DNA from: Pseudocolwellia agarivorans | Lineage (GTDB): Bacteria > Pseudomonadota > Gammaproteobacteria > Enterobacterales > Alteromonadaceae | DNA: 64,000 bases | Direction: 5' to 3' | Assembly (NCBI RefSeq): GCF_002000085.1 | Contig: NZ_MUZU01000002.1 | Span: 248,001 to 312,000 of the forward strand | Part shown: piece after piece, positions 18,816 through 28,484 of the stretch | How the letters are laid out: each line of letters starts with the position of its first letter | How positions within the stretch are numbered: the first letter of the stretch is position 1 | The notes under the pieces: generated by a model | The model's input: only the letters and a program-made list of their open reading frames with translations | Databases searched by the model: none | Told to the model about the DNA's origin: nothing | Translations under genes and position numbers: made by a program

Positions 18816-20816
18816 TTAAGTGGATAATTGTTGAGTACGCAATGAAGCAATTTCATCTCTAGCTTTAGCAGCAAGTTCAAACTCTAGGTTTTGAGCATGT
18901 TTGATCATTTCAGCTTCAAGTTGTTTAATTTTGTCATCTATCTCTTTAGTCGACATTATTTTATAAGATGCATGTTCCTCAGCGACTTTTCGCAACTCGA
19001 CTCGACTCGTGCCATTTCCTAGGCCCATTACATCAGGTATTTTACGTTTTACGCCAGTAGGTGTAATACCATGGTCAACATTATATTGGTGCTGAATAGC
19101 GCGTCTTCTTTCGGTTTCATCAATGGCTTTTTTCATTGAACCTGTAATGCGTGCTGCATATAAAATAGCTCTACCATTAATGTTTCGCGCTGCGCGACCT
19201 ATGGTTTGAATAAGTGAGCGTTCAGAGCGTAAAAAGCCTTCTTTGTCAGCATCTAAAATTGCCACTAGAGATACTTCAGGCATGTCTAAACCTTCACGTA
19301 ATAAGTTGATACCTACAAGTACATCAAATTTACCTAATCTAAAATCTCTTATAATTTCAACACGCTCAACAGTATCTACATCGGAATGTAGGTAACGTGT
19401 TTTTATACCGTGTTCATCTAAATAGTCGGTTAAGTCTTCGGCCATACGTTTGGTTAATGTGGTAGCAAGTACCCGTTCTTCAATAATTACTCGTTTACGA
19501 ATTTCAGATAATAAATCGTCAACTTGTGTTTCAACCGGTCTTACCTCGATAACAGGATCGAGTAATCCTGTAGGCCTTACCACTTGTTGAGCAATATCAT
19601 CACCTGATTTTTCTACTTCATAATTGCTCGGTGTTGCTGAAACATAAATGGTTTGAGGTGCTAAGGCTTCAAACTCTTCAAATTTCATTGGTCGGTTATC
19701 TAAAGCTGATGGCAGCCTAAATCCGTATTCAACAAGGTTTTCTTTTCTTGATCTATCGCCTTTATACATAGCACCAATTTGCGGCACAGTAACATGAGAT
19801 TCATCAATAATAAGTAGGCCGTCATTCGGTAAGTAATCGAATAACGTAGGTGGCGCTTCACCTGTCCCTCTGCCGGAGAGGTAACGTGAGTAGTTTTCGA
19901 TACCTGAGCAATAACCTAATTCTGTCATCATTTCGATGTCGAATTGTGTACGTTGAACGATACGTTGCTCTTCAACTAATTTATTGTTTTCTTTTAGTTG
20001 TGTGGCTCTGTCTTTTAACTCAATTTTAATATTTTCAACAGCGGCTAATATTTTTTCACGTGGTGTGGCGTAGTGAGTTTTAGGGTAAATAGTTACTCGC
20101 GCTAGTGTTCGTTCTATTTGTCCTGTAAGTGGATCAAACTGTCTTATTTGCTCTATTTCTTCATCAAACAATTCAATACGTATGGCAAGCCTGTCAGATT
20201 CAGCAGGAAATACATCAATAACATCGCCTCGCACACGATAGGTAGCTCGCTGAAAGGCTACGTCGTTACGTGTGTATTGTAATTCGGCTAAACGTCTTAA
20301 TATATCTCGTTGATTTATAATGTCGCCTTGGCTAATGTGCAACATCATTTTTAAGTAAGAGTCAGGATCACCCAAACCATAAATAGCAGAAACCGAAGCA
20401 ACAATAATAACGTCTCTACGCTCAAGCAAAGCTTTTGTTGCTGATAAACGCATTTGTTCAATATGTTCGTTTACCGAGGCGTCTTTTTCAATAAACGTAT
20501 CCGTGGTTGGTACATAAGCTTCAGGTTGATAGTAATCGTAATAAGAAACAAAGTACTCAACGGCATTATTCGGAAAAAACTCTTTCATCTCCCCGTATAA
20601 CTGCGCGGCAAGTGTTTTGTTAGGTGCAAGCATCATGGTAGGACGATTAAGCTTAGCGATAACATTAGCAATGGTATACGTTTTACCTGAACCGGTAACA
20701 CCTAATAAAGTTTGATGTGCTAAGCCTGATTCAATACCATCAAGCAACTTTGCAATCGCCATAGGTTGATCACCACTGGGTGTATAATTAGATACCAGCT
20801 CCATATCTTTCATCAT
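18816..20816 (-). CDS. uvrB: Excinuclease ABC subunit B
   Basis: The 666-residue DNA-damage verification helicase of nucleotide excision repair. Walker A is GVTGSGKT near residue 40, the beta-hairpin region is [12 protein letters not shown], and DESHV is the Walker B. Helicase motifs V/VI appear in [16 protein letters not shown] and QTIGRAARN. The C-terminal UVR/coiled-coil domain that contacts UvrC is present ([23 protein letters not shown] region). Its ATG overlaps the stop of the upstream MATE gene by one base, so translation is coupled. A later in-frame ATG (20804) is also possible. Confidence 0.97.
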   Translation of the reverse strand: MMKDMELVSNYTPSGDQPMAIAKLLDGIESGLAHQTLLGVTGSGKTYTIANVIAKLNRPTMMLAPNKTLAAQLYGEMKEFFPNNAVEYFVSYYDYYQPEAYVPTTDTFIEKDASVNEHIEQMRLSATKALLERRDVIIVASVSAIYGLGDPDSYLKMMLHISQGDIINQRDILRRLAELQYTRNDVAFQRATYRVRGDVIDVFPAESDRLAIRIELFDEEIEQIRQFDPLTGQIERTLARVTIYPKTHYATPREKILAAVENIKIELKDRATQLKENNKLVEEQRIVQRTQFDIEMMTELGYCSGIENYSRYLSGRGTGEAPPTLFDYLPNDGLLIIDESHVTVPQIGAMYKGDRSRKENLVEYGFRLPSALDNRPMKFEEFEALAPQTIYVSATPSNYEVEKSGDDIAQQVVRPTGLLDPVIEVRPVETQVDDLLSEIRKRVIIEERVLATTLTKRMAEDLTDYLDEHGIKTRYLHSDVDTVERVEIIRDFRLGKFDVLVGINLLREGLDMPEVSLVAILDADKEGFLRSERSLIQTIGRAARNINGRAILYAARITGSMKKAIDETERRRAIQHQYNVDHGITPTGVKRKIPDVMGLGNGTSRVELRKVAEEHASYKIMSTKEIDDKIKQLEAEMIKHAQNLEFELAAKARDEIASLRTQQLST

Positions 20817-22198
20817 TAGATTGATGCCTCTTTTGTTTCAATATTAAAAGCTTCGGTTTTAAATTGTTTACTGAACAAGCCATAAGAAATAAATGCCATC
20901 AATAAATTACCAATTACTCCGCCAATAAAGAAACCTTCTAATCCATATAAATAACTCCCAAAGTAAGCGATAGGTACATAACACACAAATAAGCGAATAA
21001 TGCTTAGCGCTAAAGCTACCATGGGTTTGTGTAAAGCATTAAACGATGAGTTAGTTAAAATAATCACACCTTGAAAACCATAACCTAGAGGTAGAATCCA
21101 AATAAATAACTCAATAAGTTCAGCAACTTTTTCTTCTTTGGCAAAGGTATGACTGATAAATGGAGCAATAAGTATAAGTACAAGATAAATAAGTACCTGC
21201 CACGCCAATACAAACTTAATTGTAGATTTATAGCTTTCTTTCACCCTACTCATGTTTGATGCACCAAAATTTTGGCTAATAAATGGAGGGAGTGTCATTG
21301 ATAAAGCCAGCACCACTAAGCAAGCAATTGACTCAATTCTTGAACCTACGCCAAATGCAGCAACAGCAGAGTCTCCAAAGGTTGCCGCTATTGCAGTTAA
21401 AACAGCCGTTGCAATTGGCGTTAGCATATTAGCACCCGCCGCAGGTAAACCAATGTTTAGAATTTCTTTACATGAGACTATAAATTCCTTTAAGGGAATG
21501 AATGTCGCATGTATGAGGTTTTTCTTACGAATAAGAATATAAAGCACTAACCCCGTGCTAAACATCCAAGAAATAAAGGTTGCAATAGCAGCACCTTCTA
21601 GGCCTAACGCAGGAACAGGTCCAAAACCAAAAATAAGAATAGGATCTAGTACGGCGTTAATTAAGCCAGCACTTCCCATGATAATACTCGGTGTTTTAGT
21701 ATCACCGGCAGAGCGTAGTACCGCATTACCAATCATAGGGCCAATTAAACAAACACTACCTAAAAACCATACGTCCATATATTCATGAATTAGCGGTAGC
21801 AAGTCATTATTGGCACCTAATAATAAAAAGATTTCATCAATAAAAATATAACCAACATATGACAAAAGCCCAACAATAACGGCTGTCATATACATAGCCG
21901 ATGTTGCCAAATTTTTTGCCAAGGCATGATTACCTCTACCTAAAGCTTTACCAATAACGGCAGAGGTTCCTATACCTAAACCAATAGTTAAACTAATAAC
22001 CGTAAATGTAATAGGAAAGGTAAAGCTTATTGCCGCTAGAGGCAGCGTTCCTAATAAACCAACAAAAAAAGTATCAACAAGGTTAAAAGTCATTAAAAGG
22101 ATCATTCCGTATATCATAGGAACAGTCATTCTTTTTAATGCTTGGGGCACGGGATCTTTTAAGAGATCAATTTGATTTTTTTTTACTGATGTAGTCAT
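20816..22198 (-). CDS. MATE-family multidrug/metabolite efflux pump
   Basis: This 460-residue inner-membrane antiporter has twelve helices in two repeats, including [14 protein letters not shown] in the first and [11 protein letters not shown] late in the second. MATE proteins expel cationic drugs or metabolites using Na+ or H+. I start at ATG 22198 (MTTSVKK) rather than the TTG at 22204. It is the first gene of an overlapping pair with uvrB. The pairing may only be transcriptional convenience; I see no functional link. The substrate is unknown. Confidence 0.87.
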   Translation of the reverse strand: MTTSVKKNQIDLLKDPVPQALKRMTVPMIYGMILLMTFNLVDTFFVGLLGTLPLAAISFTFPITFTVISLTIGLGIGTSAVIGKALGRGNHALAKNLATSAMYMTAVIVGLLSYVGYIFIDEIFLLLGANNDLLPLIHEYMDVWFLGSVCLIGPMIGNAVLRSAGDTKTPSIIMGSAGLINAVLDPILIFGFGPVPALGLEGAAIATFISWMFSTGLVLYILIRKKNLIHATFIPLKEFIVSCKEILNIGLPAAGANMLTPIATAVLTAIAATFGDSAVAAFGVGSRIESIACLVVLALSMTLPPFISQNFGASNMSRVKESYKSTIKFVLAWQVLIYLVLILIAPFISHTFAKEEKVAELIELFIWILPLGYGFQGVIILTNSSFNALHKPMVALALSIIRLFVCYVPIAYFGSYLYGLEGFFIGGVIGNLLMAFISYGLFSKQFKTEAFNIETKEASI

Positions 22199-22552
22199 TA
22201 ACAACGAATACCCGTGGTATAAAAAGCGGAAGAGCTTATATTGTAAAAGATAGCCCCCCGAGTCGCTATGCTTAAATTTTATTTAACGTCATTAATTTGA
22301 AAATAAATGTGAATTAATTGACTTAATAAAAATAAAAAAACATTTGCAATATAAAAATTATCTACAACCCAATAGGTAATAGTATAAAACTATCACTTTG
22401 AACAAAAAACGAACCGAGACGTTCACTTTAGCGACAATAACAACACAAACCATTGTTATAAAAGAATTAAATAAAAATACACAAAAACATATTGACTTGA
22501 CTCTACCCCTTATTCCTTTGTTTTAACCGCCCCTTTCTACACTTTCATACAC
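22199..22552. other. AT-rich intergenic stretch
   Basis: I see no gene. It presumably contains the MATE-uvrB promoter on the minus strand. No convincing ribosome site or frame is visible. Confidence 0.4.
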
Positions 22553-22583
22553 ACAGTTATCCACAGCATTAGTGGATAACTGT
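22553..22583. promoter_or_regulatory. Inverted pair of DnaA-box-like sequences
   Basis: ACAGTTATCCAC at 22553-22564 is perfectly mirrored by GTGGATAACTGT at 22572-22583. Each arm contains TTATCCAC, and the first extends to the full consensus DnaA box TTATCCACA. No T-tract follows, so it is not a terminator. It lies about 120 bp upstream of the tRNA promoter and could bind DnaA. Confidence 0.5.
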
Positions 22584-22702
22584 AATCAAATAACGTAATT
22601 AATTAACATGGCTAAATTTACAACAAAAATAGCTGTTAAAGTTCCCAGTTTGCCTGCAAAATAAGCAAACAAACAAATATTTAATTTTTTTAGAATTTTA
22701 TA

Positions 22703-22731
22703 TTGACAGTTCATCGCGCGGCCTTTAATAT
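22703..22731 (+). promoter_or_regulatory. Sigma-70 promoter of the tRNA-Asn operon
   Basis: TTGACA (22703-22708), a 17-base spacer and TAATAT (22726-22731) are followed by a GC-rich discriminator TCCGCCCCG. That discriminator is the hallmark of stringently controlled stable-RNA promoters. The first tRNA begins 34 bases downstream. Confidence 0.85.
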
Positions 22732-22765
22732 TCCGCCCCGTTAACGAAGTTGGTTAGCAAACAAT

Positions 22766-22841
22766 TCCTCAATAGCTCAGTTGGTAGAGCAACGGACTGT
22801 TAATCCGTTTGTCCCTGGTTCAAGTCCAGGTTGAGGAGCCA
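22766..22841 (+). tRNA. tRNA-Asn (anticodon GTT), copy 1
   Basis: A 76-base cloverleaf with acceptor TCCTCAA/TTGAGGA and an intact D-arm. The anticodon loop CTGTTAA reads GTT, and the T-loop is GTTCAAGTC. CCA is encoded. It is identical to copies 3 and 4. Confidence 0.98.
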
Positions 22842-22892
22842 AATTTTAGTAATGGCTTTTTAAGCGGTTACGTGAGTAGTAAAAAGAACAAT

Positions 22893-22981
22893 TCCTCAAT
22901 AGCTCAGTTGGTAGAGCAACGGACTGTACTATTTATTAGAACAGCGTTTGCCTCCTGATTCTAGAACAAGTTGAGGAGCCA
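22893..22981 (+). pseudogene. Disrupted tRNA-Asn copy with a 13-base insertion
   Basis: The first 35 bases and the last 15 (with the whole acceptor stem and CCA) are identical to the intact copies. The middle is replaced: the anticodon stem-loop carries a net 13-base insertion, and the T-arm has about five substitutions that break its stem. The total is 89 bases instead of 76. No usable GTT anticodon remains. It sits inside the operon between nearly identical 51-base spacers (one difference), so it is co-transcribed. Confidence 0.85.
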
Positions 22982-23032
22982 AATTTTAGTAATGGCTTTT
23001 TAAGCGGTTACGTAAGTAGTAAAAAGAACAAT

Positions 23033-23108
23033 TCCTCAATAGCTCAGTTGGTAGAGCAACGGACTGTTAATCCGTTTGTCCCTGGTTCAAGTCCAGGTTG
23101 AGGAGCCA
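23033..23108 (+). tRNA. tRNA-Asn (anticodon GTT), copy 3
   Basis: A 76-base cloverleaf identical to copy 1, with CCA encoded. The spacer before it matches the one between copies 1 and 2 except for one base. Confidence 0.98.
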
Positions 23109-23158
23109 CATTTAAGTAAGTGCTTTAAGCGGTTACATTAGTAGTAGAAAAAAACAAT

Positions 23159-23234
23159 TCCTCAATAGCTCAGTTGGTAGAGCAACGGACTGTTAATCCG
23201 TTTGTCCCTGGTTCAAGTCCAGGTTGAGGAGCCA
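23159..23234 (+). tRNA. tRNA-Asn (anticodon GTT), copy 4
   Basis: A 76-base cloverleaf identical to copies 1 and 3, with CCA encoded. It is the last gene of the operon, ten bases before the terminator. Confidence 0.98.
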
Positions 23235-23242
23235 CATTAAAA

Positions 23243-23272
23243 AACCTGCTTTTAGCAGGTTTTTTTTCGTCT
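23243..23272 (+). terminator. Terminator of the tRNA-Asn operon (U-tract plus CGTCT tail)
   Basis: AACCTGCT pairs with AGCAGGTT around TTT, followed by a run of eight Ts and then CGTCT. The sequence from this U-tract onward (GG, T-run, CGTCTTTAATTT) is the exact reverse complement of the tail of the opposing slyD terminator. Confidence 0.92.
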
Positions 23273-23298
23273 TTAATTTTTATTTTGCTATAAATTAA

Positions 23299-23331
23299 AG
23301 ACGAAAAAAAACCAATGAAGATCATTGGTTT
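23299..23331 (-). terminator. Terminator of slyD (U-tract plus CGTCT tail)
   Basis: On the minus strand, AAACCAATGA pairs with TCATTGGTTT around a 3-base loop. A T-run and CGTCT follow. It faces the tRNA terminator, and the two share a mirrored 22-base tail. Confidence 0.9.
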
Positions 23332-23355
23332 AATCTGTTTATCATTAAATATTAA

Positions 23356-23838
23356 TTAATGATGATGACCACCTACTCCGTGAGCATGGCCATGTTTAAC
23401 TTCATCTTCAGTCGCTTCTCTTACATCAACTACGTCTAAATCAAACGTTAATACTTTACCCGCTAATGGTGGATTAATATCAACTGTCACCATAAATTTA
23501 CCTACTTTAACAACAGTCACTTGACGTTGACCTTGTTCTGTTTGAACAACGGCTGTCATACCTGCTTTCCACTTAGCTGCACCTTGTAAATGTTTTACAG
23601 GGATACGTTGGATCATATCTTCTTGACGCTCACCGTAGGCTTCTTCAGGTTGTAATGTTACTGAGAACTTATCACCAGCTTCTTTACCTGCTAAAGCATT
23701 TTCAAGACCCACTAATGTGTTATTAGCACCATGTAGATAAGCCATAGGATCATTACCATGCGACGATTCAATTTCAGTACCGTCTTCTTCTTTTAACACA
23801 TAGTGAAACTGAACAACTGTTTTTTCTGCTATTTTCAT
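23356..23838 (-). CDS. slyD: FKBP-type peptidyl-prolyl isomerase, SlyD-like
   Basis: This 160-residue cytoplasmic protein has the FKBP fold split by the insert-in-flap chaperone domain. Features are VVQFHYVLKEEDGTEIESS, YLHGANNTLVGLENALAGK, the flap motif PEEAYGERQEDMIQRIP and PPLAGKVLTFDLDVVDV. The C-terminus is His-rich (HGHAHGVGGHHH), as in nickel-binding SlyD, which serves hydrogenase and urease maturation. The tail here is shorter than in E. coli, so metal capacity may be lower. Confidence 0.93.
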   Translation of the reverse strand: MKIAEKTVVQFHYVLKEEDGTEIESSHGNDPMAYLHGANNTLVGLENALAGKEAGDKFSVTLQPEEAYGERQEDMIQRIPVKHLQGAAKWKAGMTAVVQTEQGQRQVTVVKVGKFMVTVDINPPLAGKVLTFDLDVVDVREATEDEVKHGHAHGVGGHHH

Positions 23839-23894
23839 TTTTTACCTATTTATTTTGATTAACGCTAATTTTAATGGCGCTATATTACAATATT

Positions 23895-24782
23895 TTATGC
23901 CCATAACAGTAAAATAAATACACTTAATAAAATTAAAAACATTCCTAAGTATTCCATTTTGCTAATTGACTCTTTAAATATTCGATAGGTAATAAAGAGA
24001 GTGATAAAAAATTCAATTTGTCCCAACGCTTTAACATAAGCAGTATTTTGATAACTAGACGCCGTATACCAACCAATAGAGCCGATAACACTTGTTAAAC
24101 CAACAAAGGTACATACTCGCCAATGTTTAAGCATTAAAGGAAGCTGTGAACGATTTTGTAAAGCAACATAACTTAATGACATGACCGATTGCACTGTTAC
24201 CATAAATACTAAAGTAACAGCCGCACTTACCATTAGGTCAGTATTTAATGCTAAGCTAGATTCTCGCACCAACAACATCGTAATAGCTAACCCCAAACCA
24301 GAAGCTAAGCCAAAGCCTGCTCCGGGGTTTTTAAATAAGTCGTCGTAGTTAAATTTAACCTTTGATACGATTATTACCCCTAAAACGCCAATAATAACAG
24401 ACACCCAGCCCCAACTACTTAACGAAGAAGAGAAGACAGTAGCACCTATTATTGCAATTTGAACCGCCTCAGTTTTAGCTAAACTGGTTGCTACTGAAAA
24501 ATTTCGATACCTAAAAGCAGTAATTAAACAAGCTGTCCCAATAATTTGAGCCACACTGCCTAATAAAGCGTATTGAATAAATGAAGCGTTAAGATCTGGA
24601 ATTTCGACAGATCTATAGTCGAGTAACCACCACAAATATCCCCAAGCAAAAGGTAAAGCATAAACATATCTAACAGAGGTGGTTGCCATAGAATTTAAAT
24701 GGCCTGATAATTTTTTTTGACCAGCGGTTCTCACTGCCTGCATAAATGCGGCAAGCAAGGTGAAATAGATCCAGATTTCCAA
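23895..24782 (-). CDS. EamA/DMT-family transporter
   Basis: This inner-membrane protein has about ten helices in two EamA repeats and around 295 residues. SVATSLAKTEAVQIAIIG and YVKALGQIEFFITLFITYRIFKE are the family's characteristic repeat segments. The open frame reaches 24842, but both possible starts are TTG. The one at 24782 has GGA about six bases upstream and gives the usual family length, so I chose it. The substrate is unknown; DMT members export amino acids or metabolites. Confidence 0.82.
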   Translation of the reverse strand: MEIWIYFTLLAAFMQAVRTAGQKKLSGHLNSMATTSVRYVYALPFAWGYLWWLLDYRSVEIPDLNASFIQYALLGSVAQIIGTACLITAFRYRNFSVATSLAKTEAVQIAIIGATVFSSSLSSWGWVSVIIGVLGVIIVSKVKFNYDDLFKNPGAGFGLASGLGLAITMLLVRESSLALNTDLMVSAAVTLVFMVTVQSVMSLSYVALQNRSQLPLMLKHWRVCTFVGLTSVIGSIGWYTASSYQNTAYVKALGQIEFFITLFITYRIFKESISKMEYLGMFLILLSVFILLLWA

Positions 24783-25020
24783 GATGTTTCCAAATATAAT
24801 TGTTTTACGCCATATGAAATAGCATAAGTAAACGGGCAACAATTATAAGTAAAATGCCGCAATAAAACTACGCTAGTACTTATTGAAAATAGCCTCTATT
24901 ACAAAATAATCGTTTGATTAATCACAAAAATAAAAATAACTTTTCTTTAAATTAAGGATATTTTTCACATAAAATAAAAAAAACGTTACACTTAACGTAT
25001 TGAAATAGATAAAGTAGTTT

Positions 25021-26172
25021 ATGACTAAAAAACGTTCGTACAAACATACAAACAACGCCTTAATACTTACAGGTGGTGGAGCTAGAGCTGCCTATCAAGT
25101 TGGCGTGTTGTCTGCTATTGCTCAATTTATCCCCCGTAATCACGGTTGTCCTTTTCCTATAATTAGTGGGACATCCGCAGGGGCAATAAATACAACAGCA
25201 TTAGCGTGTTATGCTTCTTGTTTTCAATTAGGAGTAAAAAAACTCGAGTGGGTGTGGAAAAACTTAAATACCAGTCGTATCTATCATGGCGATCCCTATA
25301 GAGTATATAGTCATATAGCTAAAGGAATATTTGGCAGCTTTCAAGCAGATTACGCTAGCCGACCAGCAAGAAGCCTCCTTAATAATGATCCTTTACGCCA
25401 GCTACTCAACGAAGTTATCGACTTTAAACGAATAGATAACAATATTTTAAAAGGTTATTTATCTGCCGTTTCGGTTACTGCTTCAAGTTACAATACTGGT
25501 GACTCGATAAGTTTTTATCAATCTGAAGAACACATTTCACCTTGGTTTAGAGCAAACCGAAGAGGCGAACCTACTCAAATTAATAGCGAACATTTGATGG
25601 CATCTGCTGCTATCCCTATGGTTTTCCCTTCAATTAATATTAAACGACAACATTTTGGTGATGGTTCTATTCATCAGTTATCGCCTCTAAGTCCAGCGAT
25701 TCATTTAGGTGCTGAACGTATATTTATTGTGGGGGTAGAACAACCAACAGAACCTGTATATGCTAATGAAAACAACCCTCACCCACCAACCGCATCAAGT
25801 GTAGCCGGGCATTTACTCGATTCTATATTTTCAGATACATTACAAAGTGATATAGAAAGAGCTAAGCGTATTAATGAAACCATCGCCTTAATCCCTGAAG
25901 ATGTACGTAAAGAGAAATCAGGATTAAAGAAAATAGATACGTTATTACTTAACCCTAGTCACGACTTTAATGCTATGGCAATTGAATATTTTGACGAACT
26001 CCCTCTTTCTATCAAAATATTACTGCGTTCAATTGGTATCACTAACGATTCAGAGTCGAGTATTATTAGTTACTTATTGTTTGAAAAAAACTACTGTAAA
26101 CAACTTATTAAGCTAGGTTTTGAAGATGCTATGGAAAAAGAAACCTCAATTAGAGGCTTCCTTAGTTTATAA
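25021..26172 (+). CDS. Patatin-like phospholipase
   Basis: A 383-residue Ser-Asp dyad lipid hydrolase. The oxyanion-hole motif GGGARAAYQVGVL is near residue 19. S52 is in GTSAG, and D214 is in FGDGS. No signal peptide or beta-barrel is seen, so it is probably cytoplasmic or membrane-associated. Residues 260-383 form a helical extension of unknown role. It is a single gene facing the antiporter at 26239, and its natural substrate is unknown. Confidence 0.9.
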   Translation: MTKKRSYKHTNNALILTGGGARAAYQVGVLSAIAQFIPRNHGCPFPIISGTSAGAINTTALACYASCFQLGVKKLEWVWKNLNTSRIYHGDPYRVYSHIAKGIFGSFQADYASRPARSLLNNDPLRQLLNEVIDFKRIDNNILKGYLSAVSVTASSYNTGDSISFYQSEEHISPWFRANRRGEPTQINSEHLMASAAIPMVFPSINIKRQHFGDGSIHQLSPLSPAIHLGAERIFIVGVEQPTEPVYANENNPHPPTASSVAGHLLDSIFSDTLQSDIERAKRINETIALIPEDVRKEKSGLKKIDTLLLNPSHDFNAMAIEYFDELPLSIKILLRSIGITNDSESSIISYLLFEKNYCKQLIKLGFEDAMEKETSIRGFLSL

Positions 26173-26238
26173 CGCTTATTAATGAATGACCTGCTACAAG
26201 CCATAAAAGAACTCTAGTAGGTCAATTAGCTCTGTGAA

Positions 26239-28206
26239 TTATCTCCCCTCTTGAATATAGCGCTCGGTTAATTCAACTCGGCGAGGTTTACCTCTTACTA
26301 TTAGCGTGTCTTGATTTTGTAATACAATATTATCATCAGGTTCTTCTGTTTCGACTTCGCCACGTTTAAGCGCAACAATAATCATATGTGAATTACCTTT
26401 CTTTAATTCTGCGATAGAATGTCCTACAGCATATGAATCATTCGTTAACTGTATCGCATGAGCAAATTCAATACGCTCAATCGCTTCTGGACTCATATCA
26501 GTATGTTCCCCTTGATAGAAGCCATGTAAATGATTGTAGTGATTATTACGCTCTTTTTGTACGCGTTTGAAAATTCGTGAAAATGGTACGCCTGTTAACG
26601 ATAATACTTGAGAAACTAACATTAAGCTTCCCTCTAAAATTTCTGGTACAACTTCATTTGCCCCGGCATCTTTCAATATTTGTAATTGATCGTCATTTCG
26701 AGTTCTTACTAAAATCGGAACATCTTTTGATAATCGCCTTACTTTTTCAATAACGTCTAATGATTGCTTATCTTCACCGAAAGCGATAACAACTAATTTG
26801 GCTTCCGATAAATTAGCCGCATGTAACAACTCTGTTTGCCTTGAAGACCCAAATAAAACGTTCTCTCCAGCATCTCTTGATTTAGTAACACGTAAGGGAT
26901 CAATATCTATTGCAACAAAATCAATACCTTCAGGTTTTAAAAAACGACTTACCGTTTGCCCTACTCGACCAAAACCACAAATAATAACGTGATCTTTTAA
27001 CTGACTATTATCGGGTAATGTTTCTAATTCAGTTGTATCTACCCCTTTATCTCGCGTTAACATTAACGACCATTTACGCGCGTTATTAATCATAAAAGGC
27101 GTTATCGCCATACTAAGAACACCAACACCTAATAAGATAGAAGCTACATCCATAGGTAATATTTCAACTTGTGTGGCGAGAGCAATTAACACAAAACCAA
27201 ATTCGCCCATTTGCGCCAACATAAAACCTGAAGCCCAACTGTCTTTGGGTAACTCCCCTGCTTTTACGGCTAAAAACCTTATAACGCATACTTTAACTGC
27301 CATAAAACTCAACATAACACCTAGAACAACTAAAGGAGAATCAATCAACACATTAATATTTAGCTTCATACCGACAGTTACAAAAAACAGGCCTAATAAA
27401 ATATCCCTATAAGGCCTAATGTCTGCTTCTAACTGATGCTTATATTGGCTTTCGCCTAACATCATACCCGCTAAAAATGCTCCCAAAGCCATAGATAAAC
27501 CAAACCATAGCGTTAAAGCTGATGCTAATAAGGTGACTAGTAACGTGGTTAATACAAATAACTCATCTGTTCTAACTTGAGCAATAACATTAAACAAACG
27601 TGGTAATAACCATTTACCTGTAAACAATAATACACCGACTACAAACACACCTTTTACTAACGCAATAAGTAAGGCTAATCCCATAGAAGTATCTGAATCC
27701 ATGGCAAACATAGGGATAACAATAAGGAGAGGAACTACCGCCACATCTTGAAAAAGTAAAACCGACACTGAAATTTGACCCGATTTACGTTTCGTTGCCC
27801 CTGCTTCACTTAATTGTCGGATAACAATAGCAGTAGAAGAAAGCGCCAAAACACCGCCTATCACCAGCGCACTAGGAAAAGATTGTCCTAAAGCTAAAGC
27901 AATTAAAATAAAAATAACGAGGGATATACCAACTTGTAAGCTCCCCACAGCCAATACCAACTTCCGCATAGCAAGCAGTTTAGGTAATGAAAACTCCAAG
28001 CCTAAAGTAAAGAGTAGAAATACAATGCCCAATTCTGCAAAGTGTTCGTAATCAACATGATGATGTGCCCATGCAAAACCATGTTCGCCCACCAACATTC
28101 CTGTAACTAAATAGGCTAAAATAGCAGGTAGATTTAGATATCTAAATAACCAAACAATAAAAACTGCACTGGTTAAAATAGCAAGAATTTCAAAATAGCC
28201 TTCCAC
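26239..28206 (-). CDS. CPA2 cation:proton antiporter with RCK domain (KefB/YbaL-like)
   Basis: This 655-residue protein has a Na+/H+-exchanger-type membrane domain (residues about 1-385) starting FEILAILTSAVFIVWL. The conserved GLEFSLPKL and SSTAIVIRQL stretches are present. Residues about 405-520 form a Rossmann TrkA-N domain beginning HVIICGFGRVGQT. A TrkA-C domain (about 570-650) ends in DTLIVRGKP. It exchanges K+ or Na+ for H+ and is gated by nucleotide or another ligand. Whether it is glutathione-gated like KefB/C is not evident. Confidence 0.92.
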   Translation of the reverse strand: MEGYFEILAILTSAVFIVWLFRYLNLPAILAYLVTGMLVGEHGFAWAHHHVDYEHFAELGIVFLLFTLGLEFSLPKLLAMRKLVLAVGSLQVGISLVIFILIALALGQSFPSALVIGGVLALSSTAIVIRQLSEAGATKRKSGQISVSVLLFQDVAVVPLLIVIPMFAMDSDTSMGLALLIALVKGVFVVGVLLFTGKWLLPRLFNVIAQVRTDELFVLTTLLVTLLASALTLWFGLSMALGAFLAGMMLGESQYKHQLEADIRPYRDILLGLFFVTVGMKLNINVLIDSPLVVLGVMLSFMAVKVCVIRFLAVKAGELPKDSWASGFMLAQMGEFGFVLIALATQVEILPMDVASILLGVGVLSMAITPFMINNARKWSLMLTRDKGVDTTELETLPDNSQLKDHVIICGFGRVGQTVSRFLKPEGIDFVAIDIDPLRVTKSRDAGENVLFGSSRQTELLHAANLSEAKLVVIAFGEDKQSLDVIEKVRRLSKDVPILVRTRNDDQLQILKDAGANEVVPEILEGSLMLVSQVLSLTGVPFSRIFKRVQKERNNHYNHLHGFYQGEHTDMSPEAIERIEFAHAIQLTNDSYAVGHSIAELKKGNSHMIIVALKRGEVETEEPDDNIVLQNQDTLIVRGKPRRVELTERYIQEGR

Positions 28207-28484
28207 GAAAACTCCTTAAATAATGATGAGCATGCTAAACAACAGAATATAAAAGCATAGTGTCTCATTTTACAGACATCAAAATGATTTAAAATCTATT
28301 TATAAAAAACAGCAGAATAAAAGCGGCAAAACATTGCCGAATTTTACTTTGACAAAAAAATGACTGTGCAAACAACCAAAATTAAAAATTAAAAATCAAA
28401 GGGTTATACATAATAAAAAAACAAAATCACTTTAGGTACAGAATTTGCTAATTAATAACCATTAAAAAAGAAATAGGTGGTTAC

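Noticed and set aside
22553-22583. Chromosomal replication origin
   Set aside because: Only two DnaA boxes, with no clear DUE, cluster of boxes or neighbouring dnaA/gidA genes.
24783-24842. Longer start of the EamA transporter
   Set aside because: The upstream start is also TTG but has no ribosome site; the 24782 start has GGA and fits the family length.
26188-26223. Terminator between the patatin and antiporter genes
   Set aside because: GACCTGCTA/TAGTAGGTC gives only a short stem with a mismatch, a long loop and no T-tract.
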